Below, in pieces: positions 15,754 through 24,469 of a stretch of DNA of 64,000 nucleotides. The first letter of the stretch is position 1; the number at the start of each line of letters is the position of its first letter. The position numbers were made by a program, and so were the translations under genes. A model generated the notes under the pieces. The model saw nothing but the letters and a program-made list of their open reading frames with translations. It searched no databases and had not been told where the DNA came from. The stretch covers positions 221,463 through 285,462 of the forward strand of contig CAZWLY010000004.1 in NCBI GenBank assembly GCA_964634465.1. The letters are read 5' to 3'. The stretch is from CAZWLY01 sp964634465. Lineage in GTDB: Bacteria; Desulfobacterota; Desulfarculia; G963662305.

Positions 15754-17370
15754 TCAGCGCTCATCCAGAATTCGTAGCACTTCCGCACAGCTTGTCCGGG
15801 CTCGCTCCAGCATTGCCCCGGCATTTTTCAAGGTTTCGGCCTTGAACGCCTCATCGGTAATGTCCTTCATGTTGATCAGCACGTTCTGGTAGGCCCCCCA
15901 GATGCCTGTTTCCAGAGACTTGGCTCCCACCTGGATATCTGATTTGGAGGCGATGTTGCCATACCGGGCCGCCTCGATCATGGCCTCCCAGGCTTTATCG
16001 CCTAGAATCATGGTCTTCAAGGGAACCTCGATGGCGGTCTTCAAGGCTTCCTGCATCTTGGCCGCACGGGCGGCCTTCTCCTTTTCGGTCGTCTTGGGCA
16101 GGCCAAGAGCTTCGACATAATCGTTGAAGGCGTTTGTGTCGGCATCGATCATGGGAATCAATTCCTGGGTGAGATCGTGCAGCGGCGGGATGATCCGGCG
16201 CATCTTGCCGTCCAGATCCTCGAACTTGCGCACACCGTAGGTCAGTTTGGCGACCATGGCTCCCAGACCGACGCCGAGGGCCGCCAGGAGAGCGGAGACC
16301 GAGCCGCCGCCCGGGGCCGACGAGCGCTTGGCGACTTCTTCCACGAAGCCCCGCACGCTCAGGCCGGCCAGAGGCTCCTCGGCCGGCTCGGCCACGATAT
16401 ACTCGATGATCTTTTTCTTGGGATCGAACGGCGCCACCGAGTTGAGCCCCAGGCGCTCTATGGCCAGGCGGACTTTCTGGTCTTCGTCGATGATGAAAAG
16501 GTTTTCCTGTTCGATATAGTAGTCGGCGGCCATGAGGATCGACTCCAAAGGAACCAGACCGACGATCTCCGAGCCGGCCACGCCCACGTTCAACCGGGCG
16601 GCGTCCTTTTTCACTTCCTCGAAAAGAACGTGGATCGGAGTGACCTTGTAGTTGCTGAGATTGACCGTGACCTGGGCCAGATTGTACTCGTCCACATACC
16701 AGCCCATGCCCTTGACCTCTTTCAATCGGCCGGGCTCGTCGGGCCCGCGGCCGGCTTCCCTGAGGTTGAGGGCGATGCGATGGGCCTGGTTGGAGGTGCC
16801 GAGTATGTTCACGTTGTAGGCGATCAGGAAGGATCGGGCTCCCGTGGCGGTGGCGCCCCATTCCGGGACGAACTCGGCCGGTCCGAAGTCGGGCTTCCAT
16901 TTAGGGTCCTTCAGCCTTTCGGCCAGGCCCTCATATTCGCCCTGCCGCACCTGGGGCAGCTTGCGGCGGTAGTCGTGCTCGGTGGCTTCTTCGTAAAGGA
17001 AGAAGGGGACCCCAAGTTCGTCGGCCGCCCTGCGGCCGAATTCCTTGGCGATGGCGACGCATTCTTCCATGGTGACGTTGGCCACGGGGATGAAGGGACA
17101 GACGTCCATTGCGCCCATGCGGGGATGCTCGCCGGTGTGCCGGCGCATATCGATAAGCTCCCTGGCCGCTCTGGCGGAGTTCAGGGCGCCCTCGATCACC
17201 GACTCCGGATTCCCCACAAAAGTGTAAATCGTTCGGTTGGTCGACCTTCCCGAGTCTACGTCCAGGAGGGTGCACCCAGGAGTCTCTCGGATCGCCTTGG
17301 CGATGGCCTCGATGGTGTCTTCGTTTCTGCCTTCGGAAAAGTTGGGAACGCACTCTACGATTTTTTTCAT
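15754..17370 (-). CDS. ftcD: Glutamate formimidoyltransferase / formimidoyl-THF cyclodeaminase (bifunctional)
   Basis: The 538-residue enzyme has the full two-activity layout. The formimidoyltransferase part (about 1-300) starts KKIVECVPNFSEGRN and has TGEHPRMGAMDVCPFIPV and GVPFFLYEEAT. It moves the formimino group of N-formimino-L-glutamate to tetrahydrofolate. The cyclodeaminase part (about 330-538), with SSAPGGGSVSALLAALGVGLGAMVAKLTYG, then releases ammonia and makes 5,10-methenyl-THF. No hut genes are nearby; instead it ends a minus-strand operon with a TAXI-TRAP transporter and IclR regulator, which suggests the substrate or a relative is taken up from outside. Confidence 0.94.
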   Translation of the reverse strand: MKKIVECVPNFSEGRNEDTIEAIAKAIRETPGCTLLDVDSGRSTNRTIYTFVGNPESVIEGALNSARAARELIDMRRHTGEHPRMGAMDVCPFIPVANVTMEECVAIAKEFGRRAADELGVPFFLYEEATEHDYRRKLPQVRQGEYEGLAERLKDPKWKPDFGPAEFVPEWGATATGARSFLIAYNVNILGTSNQAHRIALNLREAGRGPDEPGRLKEVKGMGWYVDEYNLAQVTVNLSNYKVTPIHVLFEEVKKDAARLNVGVAGSEIVGLVPLESILMAADYYIEQENLFIIDEDQKVRLAIERLGLNSVAPFDPKKKIIEYIVAEPAEEPLAGLSVRGFVEEVAKRSSAPGGGSVSALLAALGVGLGAMVAKLTYGVRKFEDLDGKMRRIIPPLHDLTQELIPMIDADTNAFNDYVEALGLPKTTEKEKAARAAKMQEALKTAIEVPLKTMILGDKAWEAMIEAARYGNIASKSDIQVGAKSLETGIWGAYQNVLINMKDITDEAFKAETLKNAGAMLERARTSCAEVLRILDER

Positions 17371-17560
17371 GGCCGCGTTGTTCCTTGCTCGATGCTCTTC
17401 AGCCGCCCAGTTCCAAGCTGGAAGGGCTGTTTTTCAGTTCTGGGTTAGCTTCTCTCAGGGCTTCATGGAACGCCTGAGGCTTCGGGGGGCGAGGCCGCTC
17501 CGTTCCGACCGCGCCGCCGCTCCCCCGACAAGAGTCTGGGTCGATTGCCGATTTTCCCCC

Positions 17561-18343
17561 TCAGCCTCCCACCTCGGCCGAGATGGCCTTCGCCGTTTTC
17601 TTGAGGCGGACAATCAGGCGTTCTTTGACGTCGGCGTCCTCGATGACGAAATCCGGCGCCGAGACGTTGATTGCAGCGATCACCTGGCTGGCGTAGTTCC
17701 GGATTGGGGTGGCGATTGCGGTGGAGTGGTGGGATCTGTTTTCACAGTAGCCTTGTTCTCTCTCCTTGGCCAAAAGCATTCGCAACTTGGGCAGCGATTT
17801 GGGACCGGGGGGATACGAGGCGTCGAAGGCCACTCCGGCGTACAGGCTGTTTAGGGCCTCGTCGCTCAGGTCGAACAAAAGCGCTCGTCCTATGGCCACG
17901 GTATGGCAGGGAAACCGGGTGCCGATGCGGACGTTGACCGCCATGAGCTGGGGCGATTGCGCCTGGTAGATGTAGATGGCCTCCAGGTTCTCCCTGATGG
18001 CCAGATGGCAAGAAGCGCTGGTCTCGTCGCGGAGGTCCGAAAGATAAGGAGCGGCCACCTGGACGATGTCCCTGGAAGAGAGATAGCAAAAGCCGTTGGA
18101 CAGGACCATAGGACCCAGTTCGTAGTAGTTGCGCCCGACTTTCTTCAAATACTGCATGTCGGTCAAGGTGACTACGATCCGGTAGATGGAGGAAGTGCTG
18201 ACTCCGAGCCGCTCGGCGATATCGTTGATCGTAAGCACACGGGTATCCTTGGAAAACATTTCCAGGACCTTGAGGCCTTTTTTGAGGGCGGGGACGATGT
18301 AGGCCTCCGTGTTTTTGGTTTCGGTTTTTTTCAACTCATCCAC
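17561..18343 (-). CDS. IclR-family transcriptional regulator
   Basis: The 260-residue protein has an N-terminal winged helix (about 15-80), with ALKKGLKVLEMFSKDTRVLTINDIAERLGVSTSSIYRIVVTLTDMQYL, and a GAF-like effector domain (about 90-255) with PYLSDLRDETSASCHLAIREN, PCHTVAIGRALL and REQGYCENRSHHSTAIATPIRNYASQVIAAINVSAP. These are standard IclR signatures. Its ATG is preceded by AAGGAGGTGG. It lies between the fused TRAP permease and ftcD genes and probably controls the operon, perhaps through the palindrome upstream of the TAXI gene. Confidence 0.93.
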   Translation of the reverse strand: MDELKKTETKNTEAYIVPALKKGLKVLEMFSKDTRVLTINDIAERLGVSTSSIYRIVVTLTDMQYLKKVGRNYYELGPMVLSNGFCYLSSRDIVQVAAPYLSDLRDETSASCHLAIRENLEAIYIYQAQSPQLMAVNVRIGTRFPCHTVAIGRALLFDLSDEALNSLYAGVAFDASYPPGPKSLPKLRMLLAKEREQGYCENRSHHSTAIATPIRNYASQVIAAINVSAPDFVIEDADVKERLIVRLKKTAKAISAEVGG

Positions 18344-18410
18344 CTCCTTGACTTAGGGAGCCGTTTTTACCAACACCCAAGATCGCTCCCTCCGGAGAAC
18401 GCCGGCGCGG

Positions 18411-20684
18411 TCAGACGCTCACCGCTTTGGAGGCGCTCGTCTCGCGCGCTCCCATCAGGTTGGCGATAAACACCGAGAAGAACAAAACCGCCCCGGCGAT
18501 GATGACCGTGATGTTGTTGGAAACCAGAAGCAGGCCGCCGATGCTCATGAGCACTTTCCCCACCAGCCCGATCTCCCGCTTCAAGTAGCCGATGTAGGCC
18601 GCGGAAAGGGCCAATATACCTAGAATTCCGCTCAGCATCGCAATGATGAATTCAGACCAGGTGAAATTGATGAAAAGCATGCTTGGCGCGTACACGAACA
18701 TGAACGGCACCAAGGCCTTGCCCATGGAAAGGCGGAATGCGGTCATCCCGGTACGCATGGGGTCTGCGCCTCCTATTCCGGCGCCGGCGTAGGCGGCCAG
18801 GGCGACCGGCGGGGTGACGTCCGCCAGGACCCCATAGTAAAAGACGAAAAAGTGGGTGGCAACCAGGGGAACGCCCAGATTGTCCAGAGCCGGTCCGGCG
18901 ATCGAGGCCAGGATGATGTAGCAGGGAGTGGTGGGGATGCCCGCCCCCATGATGATGCAGGCCACCGCCACCATGAGCAGGCCGAAGAACAGGGTTACGG
19001 TATTGACTGTGATGATCCCGAAGGGGTCTACCCCGGCCAGGATGTTGCCGATGCCCGAGGCGATCTGCAAAACCGCACCGGAGAACTTGAAGCCCATTCC
19101 GGTCAGGGTGATGACCCCGAGGATGAAACCCACGCAGGCGCAGGCCGCGCCGATGGCCAAGGCGTAGCGCGCGCCCTGGTCGAGCCCGTTTATCAGCCGT
19201 TTGGGGGTGAGAGTCTTGGAGTCGTCCAACTGCCCCACTCCCAGACGCTTGGTCAGCGGCGGGATATAGGAGCAAAGCACGGTGAGGATGATCCCCCAGA
19301 AAGCGGCGAGATAGGGCGTGTACTGCAACAGCAGTAAGGTCACCATGACCGACAGGGGAATCAAGAGGTGCCAGGAGCGTTTCAGGACCTGCTTCAATTG
19401 GGGGATCCTGTCCGGCGGAAGCCCCTTGAGACCCAGCCGTTTGGCCTCGAGGTGAACCATGCTGAAGGTGGCGAGATAGTGGAACAGGGCCGGGATGATG
19501 GCGATAAGGATGATCTTGTTATAGGGTATGCCCAACATCTCGGTCATGACGAACGCCGAAGCGCCCATGATGGGCGGCGTCACCTGGCCGCCGCAAGAGG
19601 CCGAGGCCTCCACCGCGGAGGCGAACCGGGCGGAGAAACCGTTTTTCTTCATCATCGGGATGGTGAAGGCCCCGGTGGTTGCGGTGTTGGCGATGGGCGA
19701 GCCTGAAATCATTCCGAAAAACCCGGAAGAGACAACCGACACCTTGGCCGGTCCGCCGGTGTATTTGCCGGCCAGGATCATGGCCAGGTCTATGAACAAC
19801 TGGCCGAGGCCGGATGCCTGGGCCAATACGCCGAACAGCACGAAATGGAAGACATATGTGGCCACCACCCCCACAGCCACGCCGTAGATGCCTTCGGTGC
19901 CCAGATAGAGGTGTTCTACGATCCTGATGATATCATACCCGCGGTGGGCGAAGACTCCGGGGAGCCAGGGGCCGGCAATGCTGTAGATCAGGGCCAGGGC
20001 GCCGATGATCGGCAGGGTGTCTCCCATGGTGCGGCGGCAGGCCTCGGAGACCATGATCACCGCCAGCAGGCCCATCACATAGTCCCCCGGCTGGGGGAAG
20101 CCGATATTGATGATGAAGATTTCCTTGAAAAAAACGATCAGGTACACCGAGACGCTGGAAGCCGCTACGGCCAGCGGCCAGTCCGCGACGGAGAGTTTGT
20201 CTCCGTATCCTTTGAGTCGCTGAATGGGAAGCGCGGTAAGGGCGATGAAAAACACCATCACGATCAGGCCGGTGGAGGCCCAGCCTGAAACATCGGCCCG
20301 GATCCTTTCCGAGAGCTGCAGGGCCAGAAACATGTAAAACCCCGCGAAAAACAAACCGCTGATCCAGGCCGGCAGGAGGCGGTGAATTCGCCGGCGCGGA
20401 AAAACCAAGAAGACGAGGCCGAGAACGAACGACAAGTGGACCGTTCGGTGGGCCACTTCGTTGAGCAGGCCGAATCCGGCCGTGTAGACGTGAAAGAGGC
20501 TGAGCGTGACGCACAGGACGACGACCGCCTTGGAGGTGAATCCGCTCAGGTTGCGGAAATTGGATTCCGCGTCGTATTTTTTGACGATGGCGTCTATTTC
20601 CGTATCGCTCAATCGGCGGTCTTCTTGACCCTCGACAGCTCCTTGGAGTTTCGTCAGGTCTTGATGTCCCATTCTCTGCGTCAT
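18411..20684 (-). CDS. TRAP transporter fused permease, TAXI type (DctQM fusion)
   Basis: The 757-residue membrane protein joins small and large permease parts, as usual for TAXI-TRAP systems. A soluble N-terminus (about 1-45) and a four-helix DctQ-like part (about 45-200) precede a DctM-like part with SGSPIANTATTGAFTIPMMKKNGFSARFASAVEASASCGGQVTPPIMGASAFVM, a strong TAXI-family block, and a second half with GAGIPTTPCYIILASIAGPAL and LADVTPPVALAAYAGAGI. It is flanked by the DUF1850 gene and IclR gene. Confidence 0.95.
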   Translation of the reverse strand: MTQRMGHQDLTKLQGAVEGQEDRRLSDTEIDAIVKKYDAESNFRNLSGFTSKAVVVLCVTLSLFHVYTAGFGLLNEVAHRTVHLSFVLGLVFLVFPRRRIHRLLPAWISGLFFAGFYMFLALQLSERIRADVSGWASTGLIVMVFFIALTALPIQRLKGYGDKLSVADWPLAVAASSVSVYLIVFFKEIFIINIGFPQPGDYVMGLLAVIMVSEACRRTMGDTLPIIGALALIYSIAGPWLPGVFAHRGYDIIRIVEHLYLGTEGIYGVAVGVVATYVFHFVLFGVLAQASGLGQLFIDLAMILAGKYTGGPAKVSVVSSGFFGMISGSPIANTATTGAFTIPMMKKNGFSARFASAVEASASCGGQVTPPIMGASAFVMTEMLGIPYNKIILIAIIPALFHYLATFSMVHLEAKRLGLKGLPPDRIPQLKQVLKRSWHLLIPLSVMVTLLLLQYTPYLAAFWGIILTVLCSYIPPLTKRLGVGQLDDSKTLTPKRLINGLDQGARYALAIGAACACVGFILGVITLTGMGFKFSGAVLQIASGIGNILAGVDPFGIITVNTVTLFFGLLMVAVACIIMGAGIPTTPCYIILASIAGPALDNLGVPLVATHFFVFYYGVLADVTPPVALAAYAGAGIGGADPMRTGMTAFRLSMGKALVPFMFVYAPSMLFINFTWSEFIIAMLSGILGILALSAAYIGYLKREIGLVGKVLMSIGGLLLVSNNITVIIAGAVLFFSVFIANLMGARETSASKAVSV

Positions 20685-20730
20685 TTTCGAAGTTCCTTTC
20701 CCTGAGCGACTCGACGGCCCGACGAGCTGT

Positions 20731-21210
20731 TCAGGGGCGACAAGGCTCGATTTTGATCTCCAACGCCTGGTCTTCCCACTGGTTCAGATCGATTACGGCT
20801 CCGGCAAGATGGAGTCGATTCTTGTAGCGTCGGTCCGTACGGACGACAAGCCGCCCGATGGGCCTTCGCAGGTGCAAGATGAACTTCCCGTCCCGATGCT
20901 CCCAACCGGCGGCGTCGGCTTCCCACGAGCCCGACGGCAGTCCGGCCCCATGGGTTTCGAATGTTTCCGAGACTTGAACCACCCTGCCGCCGGTTACCGA
21001 GTAGTCGTCCCTTACCGGAGTGCCCGAAACGGAATGGATGAAGCTCAACGCGAACCGCCCGTCCGGCGGCAGGCTGAAACGCCCCAGTTCCGTCATCGAC
21101 GGGAACCGGAAGATCACCAGGCTGTCGCTGCACGGCGAGCGGTTCGGGTTGAGAGAGGTGCAGGCGGCCAGCGCCAGTAGCGCCAGCACGCCTGCGACAA
21201 GAGTCTTCAT
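20731..21210 (-). CDS. DUF1850 lipoprotein
   Basis: The 159-residue protein has a lipoprotein-type signal ending LLALAAC (C17 as the lipidated cysteine). The mature domain has the DUF1850 pattern: GRFALSFIHSVSGTPVRDDYSV, then VSETFETHGAGLPSG and a beta-rich end. DUF1850 proteins regularly sit between the TAXI binding protein and the fused permease, as here, and are thought to assist the transporter, though the role is unproven. Its start lies one base after the binding-protein stop. Confidence 0.85.
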   Translation of the reverse strand: MKTLVAGVLALLALAACTSLNPNRSPCSDSLVIFRFPSMTELGRFSLPPDGRFALSFIHSVSGTPVRDDYSVTGGRVVQVSETFETHGAGLPSGSWEADAAGWEHRDGKFILHLRRPIGRLVVRTDRRYKNRLHLAGAVIDLNQWEDQALEIKIEPCRP

Positions 21211-21211
21211 C

Positions 21212-22183
21212 CTACTTGATCAATCCCTTTTCCTTGTAGTAGCGCACCGCGCCGGGGTGAATCGGAATCGAGACCGACTGGAGGGCCGTCTTCAGAGAGA
21301 TCTCCTTGCCCTTCACGTGCACCTTGGCCAGAATGTCGGTGTTTTCATACAAAGCCTTGACCAGAGCATAGGCCACCTTGTCGTCCAGCTTGTCATGGGT
21401 GGCCCAGATGGCGCGGACAGCGATGGTCTCCACGTCCTCGGTCTGCCCCTTGTAGGTGTTGGCCGGCAGAATCGTGCGGGCGTAATAGGGCTGAACCTCG
21501 CGCAACTTGTCGATCATGGGGCCGCTCAAGGGGATGATGACGATGGAGTGGTGGTTGGCCAACTCGGTGATCGAAGCGGTCGGGGTGCCGGCGGTGATGA
21601 GGGAGGCGTCCAGATTGCCGTCCTTGATTTTTTCCACCGACTGGGAGAAGGAGGAGTAATCCTCTTTCACGTCCTTGCGGCTCAGTCCGTAGACCTTCAA
21701 AAGATCGCCCAAGAGCTGCCACTGACCGGAACCGGGAGAGCCGGAGGACACGGACTTGCCCTTGAGGTTCCTGAAGGTCTTGATGCCCGAACCGGCGCGG
21801 ACCACGAGTTGGACGGTTTCGGGATAGAGGGCGCCCAGGGCGCGCAGGTTCTTGAGGTTCTTGCCCTTGAACTGATTAACGCCCTTGTAGGCGGCGTCCA
21901 GGATGTCGGCCGCCACGAAGGCGGTTTCGATACCGGCGCGGCCCAACAAGGTGGCGTTGGCCACGGACGCGTTGCCGGTCTCCGCCGTGGCGGAAACTTT
22001 CTTGCCGTCGATGGTGACCTTGTTCGAGATGAGCTGGGCCAGCATGCCGCCCAAGGGATAGTAGGTGCCGCCGGTGCCGCCGGTGGCGATGCCAATGAAT
22101 ATCCGGTCCGCCGCCGTCGCAGTGCCGCAGGCAAGGCCGCCTAGCACCATCACAGAGATCAACAACACCATCAGCTTCTTCAT
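21212..22183 (-). CDS. TAXI-family TRAP substrate-binding protein
   Basis: The 323-residue periplasmic protein begins with a signal peptide (KKLMVLLISVMVLGGLACGTATAA) and the family signature IFIGIATGGTGGTYYPLGGMLAQLI. Further blocks ATAETGNASVANATLLGRAGIETAFV and VSSGSPGSGQWQLLGDLLKVYGLS are typical TAXI features. Characterised members bind glutamate/glutamine or dicarboxylates. With ftcD at the operon end, a glutamate-like ligand such as formiminoglutamate is plausible. The ATG follows AAGGAGGTTATCC. Confidence 0.93.
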   Translation of the reverse strand: MKKLMVLLISVMVLGGLACGTATAADRIFIGIATGGTGGTYYPLGGMLAQLISNKVTIDGKKVSATAETGNASVANATLLGRAGIETAFVAADILDAAYKGVNQFKGKNLKNLRALGALYPETVQLVVRAGSGIKTFRNLKGKSVSSGSPGSGQWQLLGDLLKVYGLSRKDVKEDYSSFSQSVEKIKDGNLDASLITAGTPTASITELANHHSIVIIPLSGPMIDKLREVQPYYARTILPANTYKGQTEDVETIAVRAIWATHDKLDDKVAYALVKALYENTDILAKVHVKGKEISLKTALQSVSIPIHPGAVRYYKEKGLIK

Positions 22184-22301
22184 GGATAACCTCCTTTATG
22201 GATCAGTGAATTGAACCGCAACCCGAGTTTTGGAAACGCCGTCAAGCATCAGACCGTTTCCTCCTCCCACTCGAACCCGTTAATTGATATATAAAAATAA
22301 A

Positions 22302-22322
22302 GTTTATATTTAAAATATAAAC
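22302..22322. promoter_or_regulatory. Perfect palindrome upstream of the TAXI-ftcD operon (candidate IclR operator)
   Basis: GTTTATATT (22302-22310) and AATATAAAC (22314-22322) form a perfect inverted repeat with a 3-base centre. It lies about 120 bases before the TAXI start codon and just downstream of the candidate promoter at 22338-22366. Confidence 0.45.
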
Positions 22323-22337
22323 CATTGCAATTACTTC

Positions 22338-22366
22338 TATTTTCAAAGATTTTTTTGATTAGTCAA
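22338..22366 (-). promoter_or_regulatory. Candidate promoter of the TAXI-ftcD operon
   Basis: On the minus strand TTGACT (complement of 22361-22366) is followed after 17 bases by AAAATA (complement of 22338-22343). The -35 is good and the -10 weak. The surrounding A+T-richness and the palindrome immediately downstream support it. Confidence 0.35.
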
Positions 22367-22543
22367 GAAAATTTTAATAGACGGGCGGTAGGTCGAACGA
22401 AACTCGGGCGGCCGCCCGAAGTGAACCGCCGGGCGGTCCGTTCCGAGGCCGGAATTCGAACATTCCCCTCTTGAGCGGGGATTCTTTCCCGAAAAAGAGA
22501 AATAGGTCCTGACGTTTCAAACCGGCGAAAGCTTTGCCGCCGG

Positions 22544-22660
22544 AATGAACAACCCCGCCCCAAGCGACGGGGTATCGGCAGCAGATGCGGAGTCGTTCTT
22601 CTTTGCCGCAAGCTGCAGTAAATGAACAACCCCTCGTGAGAGATGATCCCCCGTGGGGAT
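22544..22660. repeat. REP-like repeat unit with hairpins
   Basis: The 13-mer AATGAACAACCCC occurs twice (22544-22556 and 22621-22633). The first copy runs into a hairpin ACCCCG (22552-22557)/CGGGGT (22568-22573), and the second is followed by ATCCCC (22646-22651)/GGGGAT (22655-22660) with a CGT loop. The arrangement resembles REP elements mobilised by RAYT transposases, but no transposase is in the window. Confidence 0.45.
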
Positions 22661-23223
22661 TCAATCCTCTGTTCGCCTGCTTGGATGATTGGATTCAGAG
22701 GCGGACCGTCTGCCCCTCGCCTCCGGCCGAGACCGACTCGGGGTGGGGCGGCCGATTGTGAGCGCCCTCTCCCGCCTCGTAAGTTTTCGGCCGGCGTCGG
22801 ATGGCGCGCGGTGAGCTTGAGAAGCTCTACGCCGAGACTCCGGAGTACGAGGAAGTGGCAACCTGATTGGGACTGTAGTGGGAATTCGTATCAGCGGTAT
22901 TTCCACCATGATGAGGCCATGTAGCCCTTTGATAACATATGGTATTAGATGGTTTTCGGTTAACAATCGGAGGATGAGAAAAGTTGTGAAGAGGGTTGTA
23001 GGTGGAAACCTTGTTGTTCATGAGGACAAATCTATCAGGTGTAGAAATTGAATCCACCGCAAATGGTGGCCTGCCTGCTTAAAACTAGGTTTCACTGCGG
23101 TTGAAGGTCGAAATATTTAAAATGCAGTTGTAAATATCTTTAATTTCATGTAATGTGTACAATATAATGTTTGAAAAATGATAATTGTAACTTTACTTAC
23201 AGAAATCTAACGGGAGAACAAAG

Positions 23224-24462
23224 ATGAAGCTTAAAAGACTAACAGTGCTGCAAGTGGCAACAATCAACAAGCCGATCAAATCGGATCTCGGTTATGGCCC
23301 AATAGAAACTGTTATTTACAATATTGATAAAGGGCTTCAAGCTTTAGGTCATCGGTCTATCGTTGCATGTTCCGCAGATTCCTGTGTCACGGGTGAACAA
23401 CACGTGACTGTCCAGCGAAGTCTCGGTGACTATGTGCGTGAAAGCGCCCCGGAACAAGTAAAACTCGTTAAGATACACCTTGCGAAGGCACTGGCCAGAG
23501 CAGAGATGGGCGACATTGATATTATACACATACATGGATGGTTGGATTACATCTATGCCGGTCTATTCAGTCCGGCTCTGCCAATCGTGATGACTCTTCA
23601 TGTACCCGCCAAGGATGGTTGGATTGAAAAAGACCACTACTATGGATTTAACACCAGGCAAGACCCCTCCATCCATTTCGTAGCAATAAGCGAATACCAA
23701 AAACAGCAGTATGCCGGCTTAACGAATATTAAAACTGTCCATCACGGAATTGAAATGGAGGACTGGCAATTTAAAGAGCGACCGGACAGGGACAGTTATT
23801 TATTCACTATAGGCAGGGTGACCTCTGTCAAGGGACAAGACAAAGCCATAGAAGTCGCGAAAAAGACCGGTTCTAAACTCATCATTGCCGGTTGTGTCCA
23901 GGATAAAGCCGCTGACAAGAGATTCTTCGAAGACTTGAAAAAGTCTATCGACCTGTTTGTTGACGTTGCAAAACAGCCCGTTAATGAAGGCTACTATGAG
24001 AAGACAATAAAGCCTCTACTGGACTGTGACAAACAGATTATCTACGTTGGAGAACTCGGCGACGAGCAAAAGAAACAATGGTACAGACATGCACGGGCGA
24101 CCCTGTTTCCTATACAGTGGGGGGAGCCGTTTGGGCTTGTCCTGATTGAATCAATGGCATGTGGCACACCGATCCTGGCATTCAGGGAGGGATCTGTCCC
24201 GGAAATCGTGGAAGATGGGAAAACAGGGTTCGTGGTGGATTCTCTGAGTGAAATGGTTGATGCGGTTGCCCGCATTGACAGCATCGATCCTCGGCAATGT
24301 AGGAAGCATGTGCAGCATCGATTTTCCATCACAAGCATGGCCCAAAACTATTCAGACTTGTATCAGCAAATACTCGGCGAAAATAAAATATTAGCCAGCC
24401 ATGACAGGTCGCCGACCGGTAATTCCCTAAAGCTCCTTTCCCATGGCCACGTGGCTTCGTAA
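23224..24462 (+). CDS. Family 4 glycosyltransferase
   Basis: The 412-residue GT-B enzyme starts RLTVLQVATINKPIKSDLGYGPIETVIYNI and has IDIIHIHGWLDYIYAGLF in the acceptor half. The donor half has YLFTIGRVTSVKGQDKAIEVAKKTG, and WGEPFGLVLIESMACGTPILAFREGSVPEIVEDGKTGFVV near residue 300 holds the E-x7-E pair. It is a retaining, nucleotide-sugar-dependent, cytosolic enzyme. Codon use is markedly more A/T-ending than in neighbouring genes, a sign of transfer. It is seven bases upstream of the GH15 gene, so the two probably act together on an alpha-glucan or trehalose-like glycoside. Confidence 0.88.
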   Translation: MKLKRLTVLQVATINKPIKSDLGYGPIETVIYNIDKGLQALGHRSIVACSADSCVTGEQHVTVQRSLGDYVRESAPEQVKLVKIHLAKALARAEMGDIDIIHIHGWLDYIYAGLFSPALPIVMTLHVPAKDGWIEKDHYYGFNTRQDPSIHFVAISEYQKQQYAGLTNIKTVHHGIEMEDWQFKERPDRDSYLFTIGRVTSVKGQDKAIEVAKKTGSKLIIAGCVQDKAADKRFFEDLKKSIDLFVDVAKQPVNEGYYEKTIKPLLDCDKQIIYVGELGDEQKKQWYRHARATLFPIQWGEPFGLVLIESMACGTPILAFREGSVPEIVEDGKTGFVVDSLSEMVDAVARIDSIDPRQCRKHVQHRFSITSMAQNYSDLYQQILGENKILASHDRSPTGNSLKLLSHGHVAS

Positions 24463-24469
24463 GGAAACC

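Larger units (their letters stand above)
22184..23223. other. 1040-base intergenic region between divergent TAXI operon and GT4 gene
   Basis: I see no supported gene. The left part (22280-22380) is A+T-rich and holds the promoter and palindrome of the TAXI operon. The middle (22540-22660) has a REP-like repeat pair and two hairpins. The right part, from about 22900, becomes A+T-rich and leads into the low-G+C gene pair, with a TATAAT at 23163-23168 as a possible -10. Short open frames in the repeat area look like chance translations of the repeat. Confidence 0.5.

Noticed and set aside
22374..22664. 96-codon minus-strand open frame
   Set aside because: It is a translation of the REP-like repeat area and lacks a ribosome-binding site.
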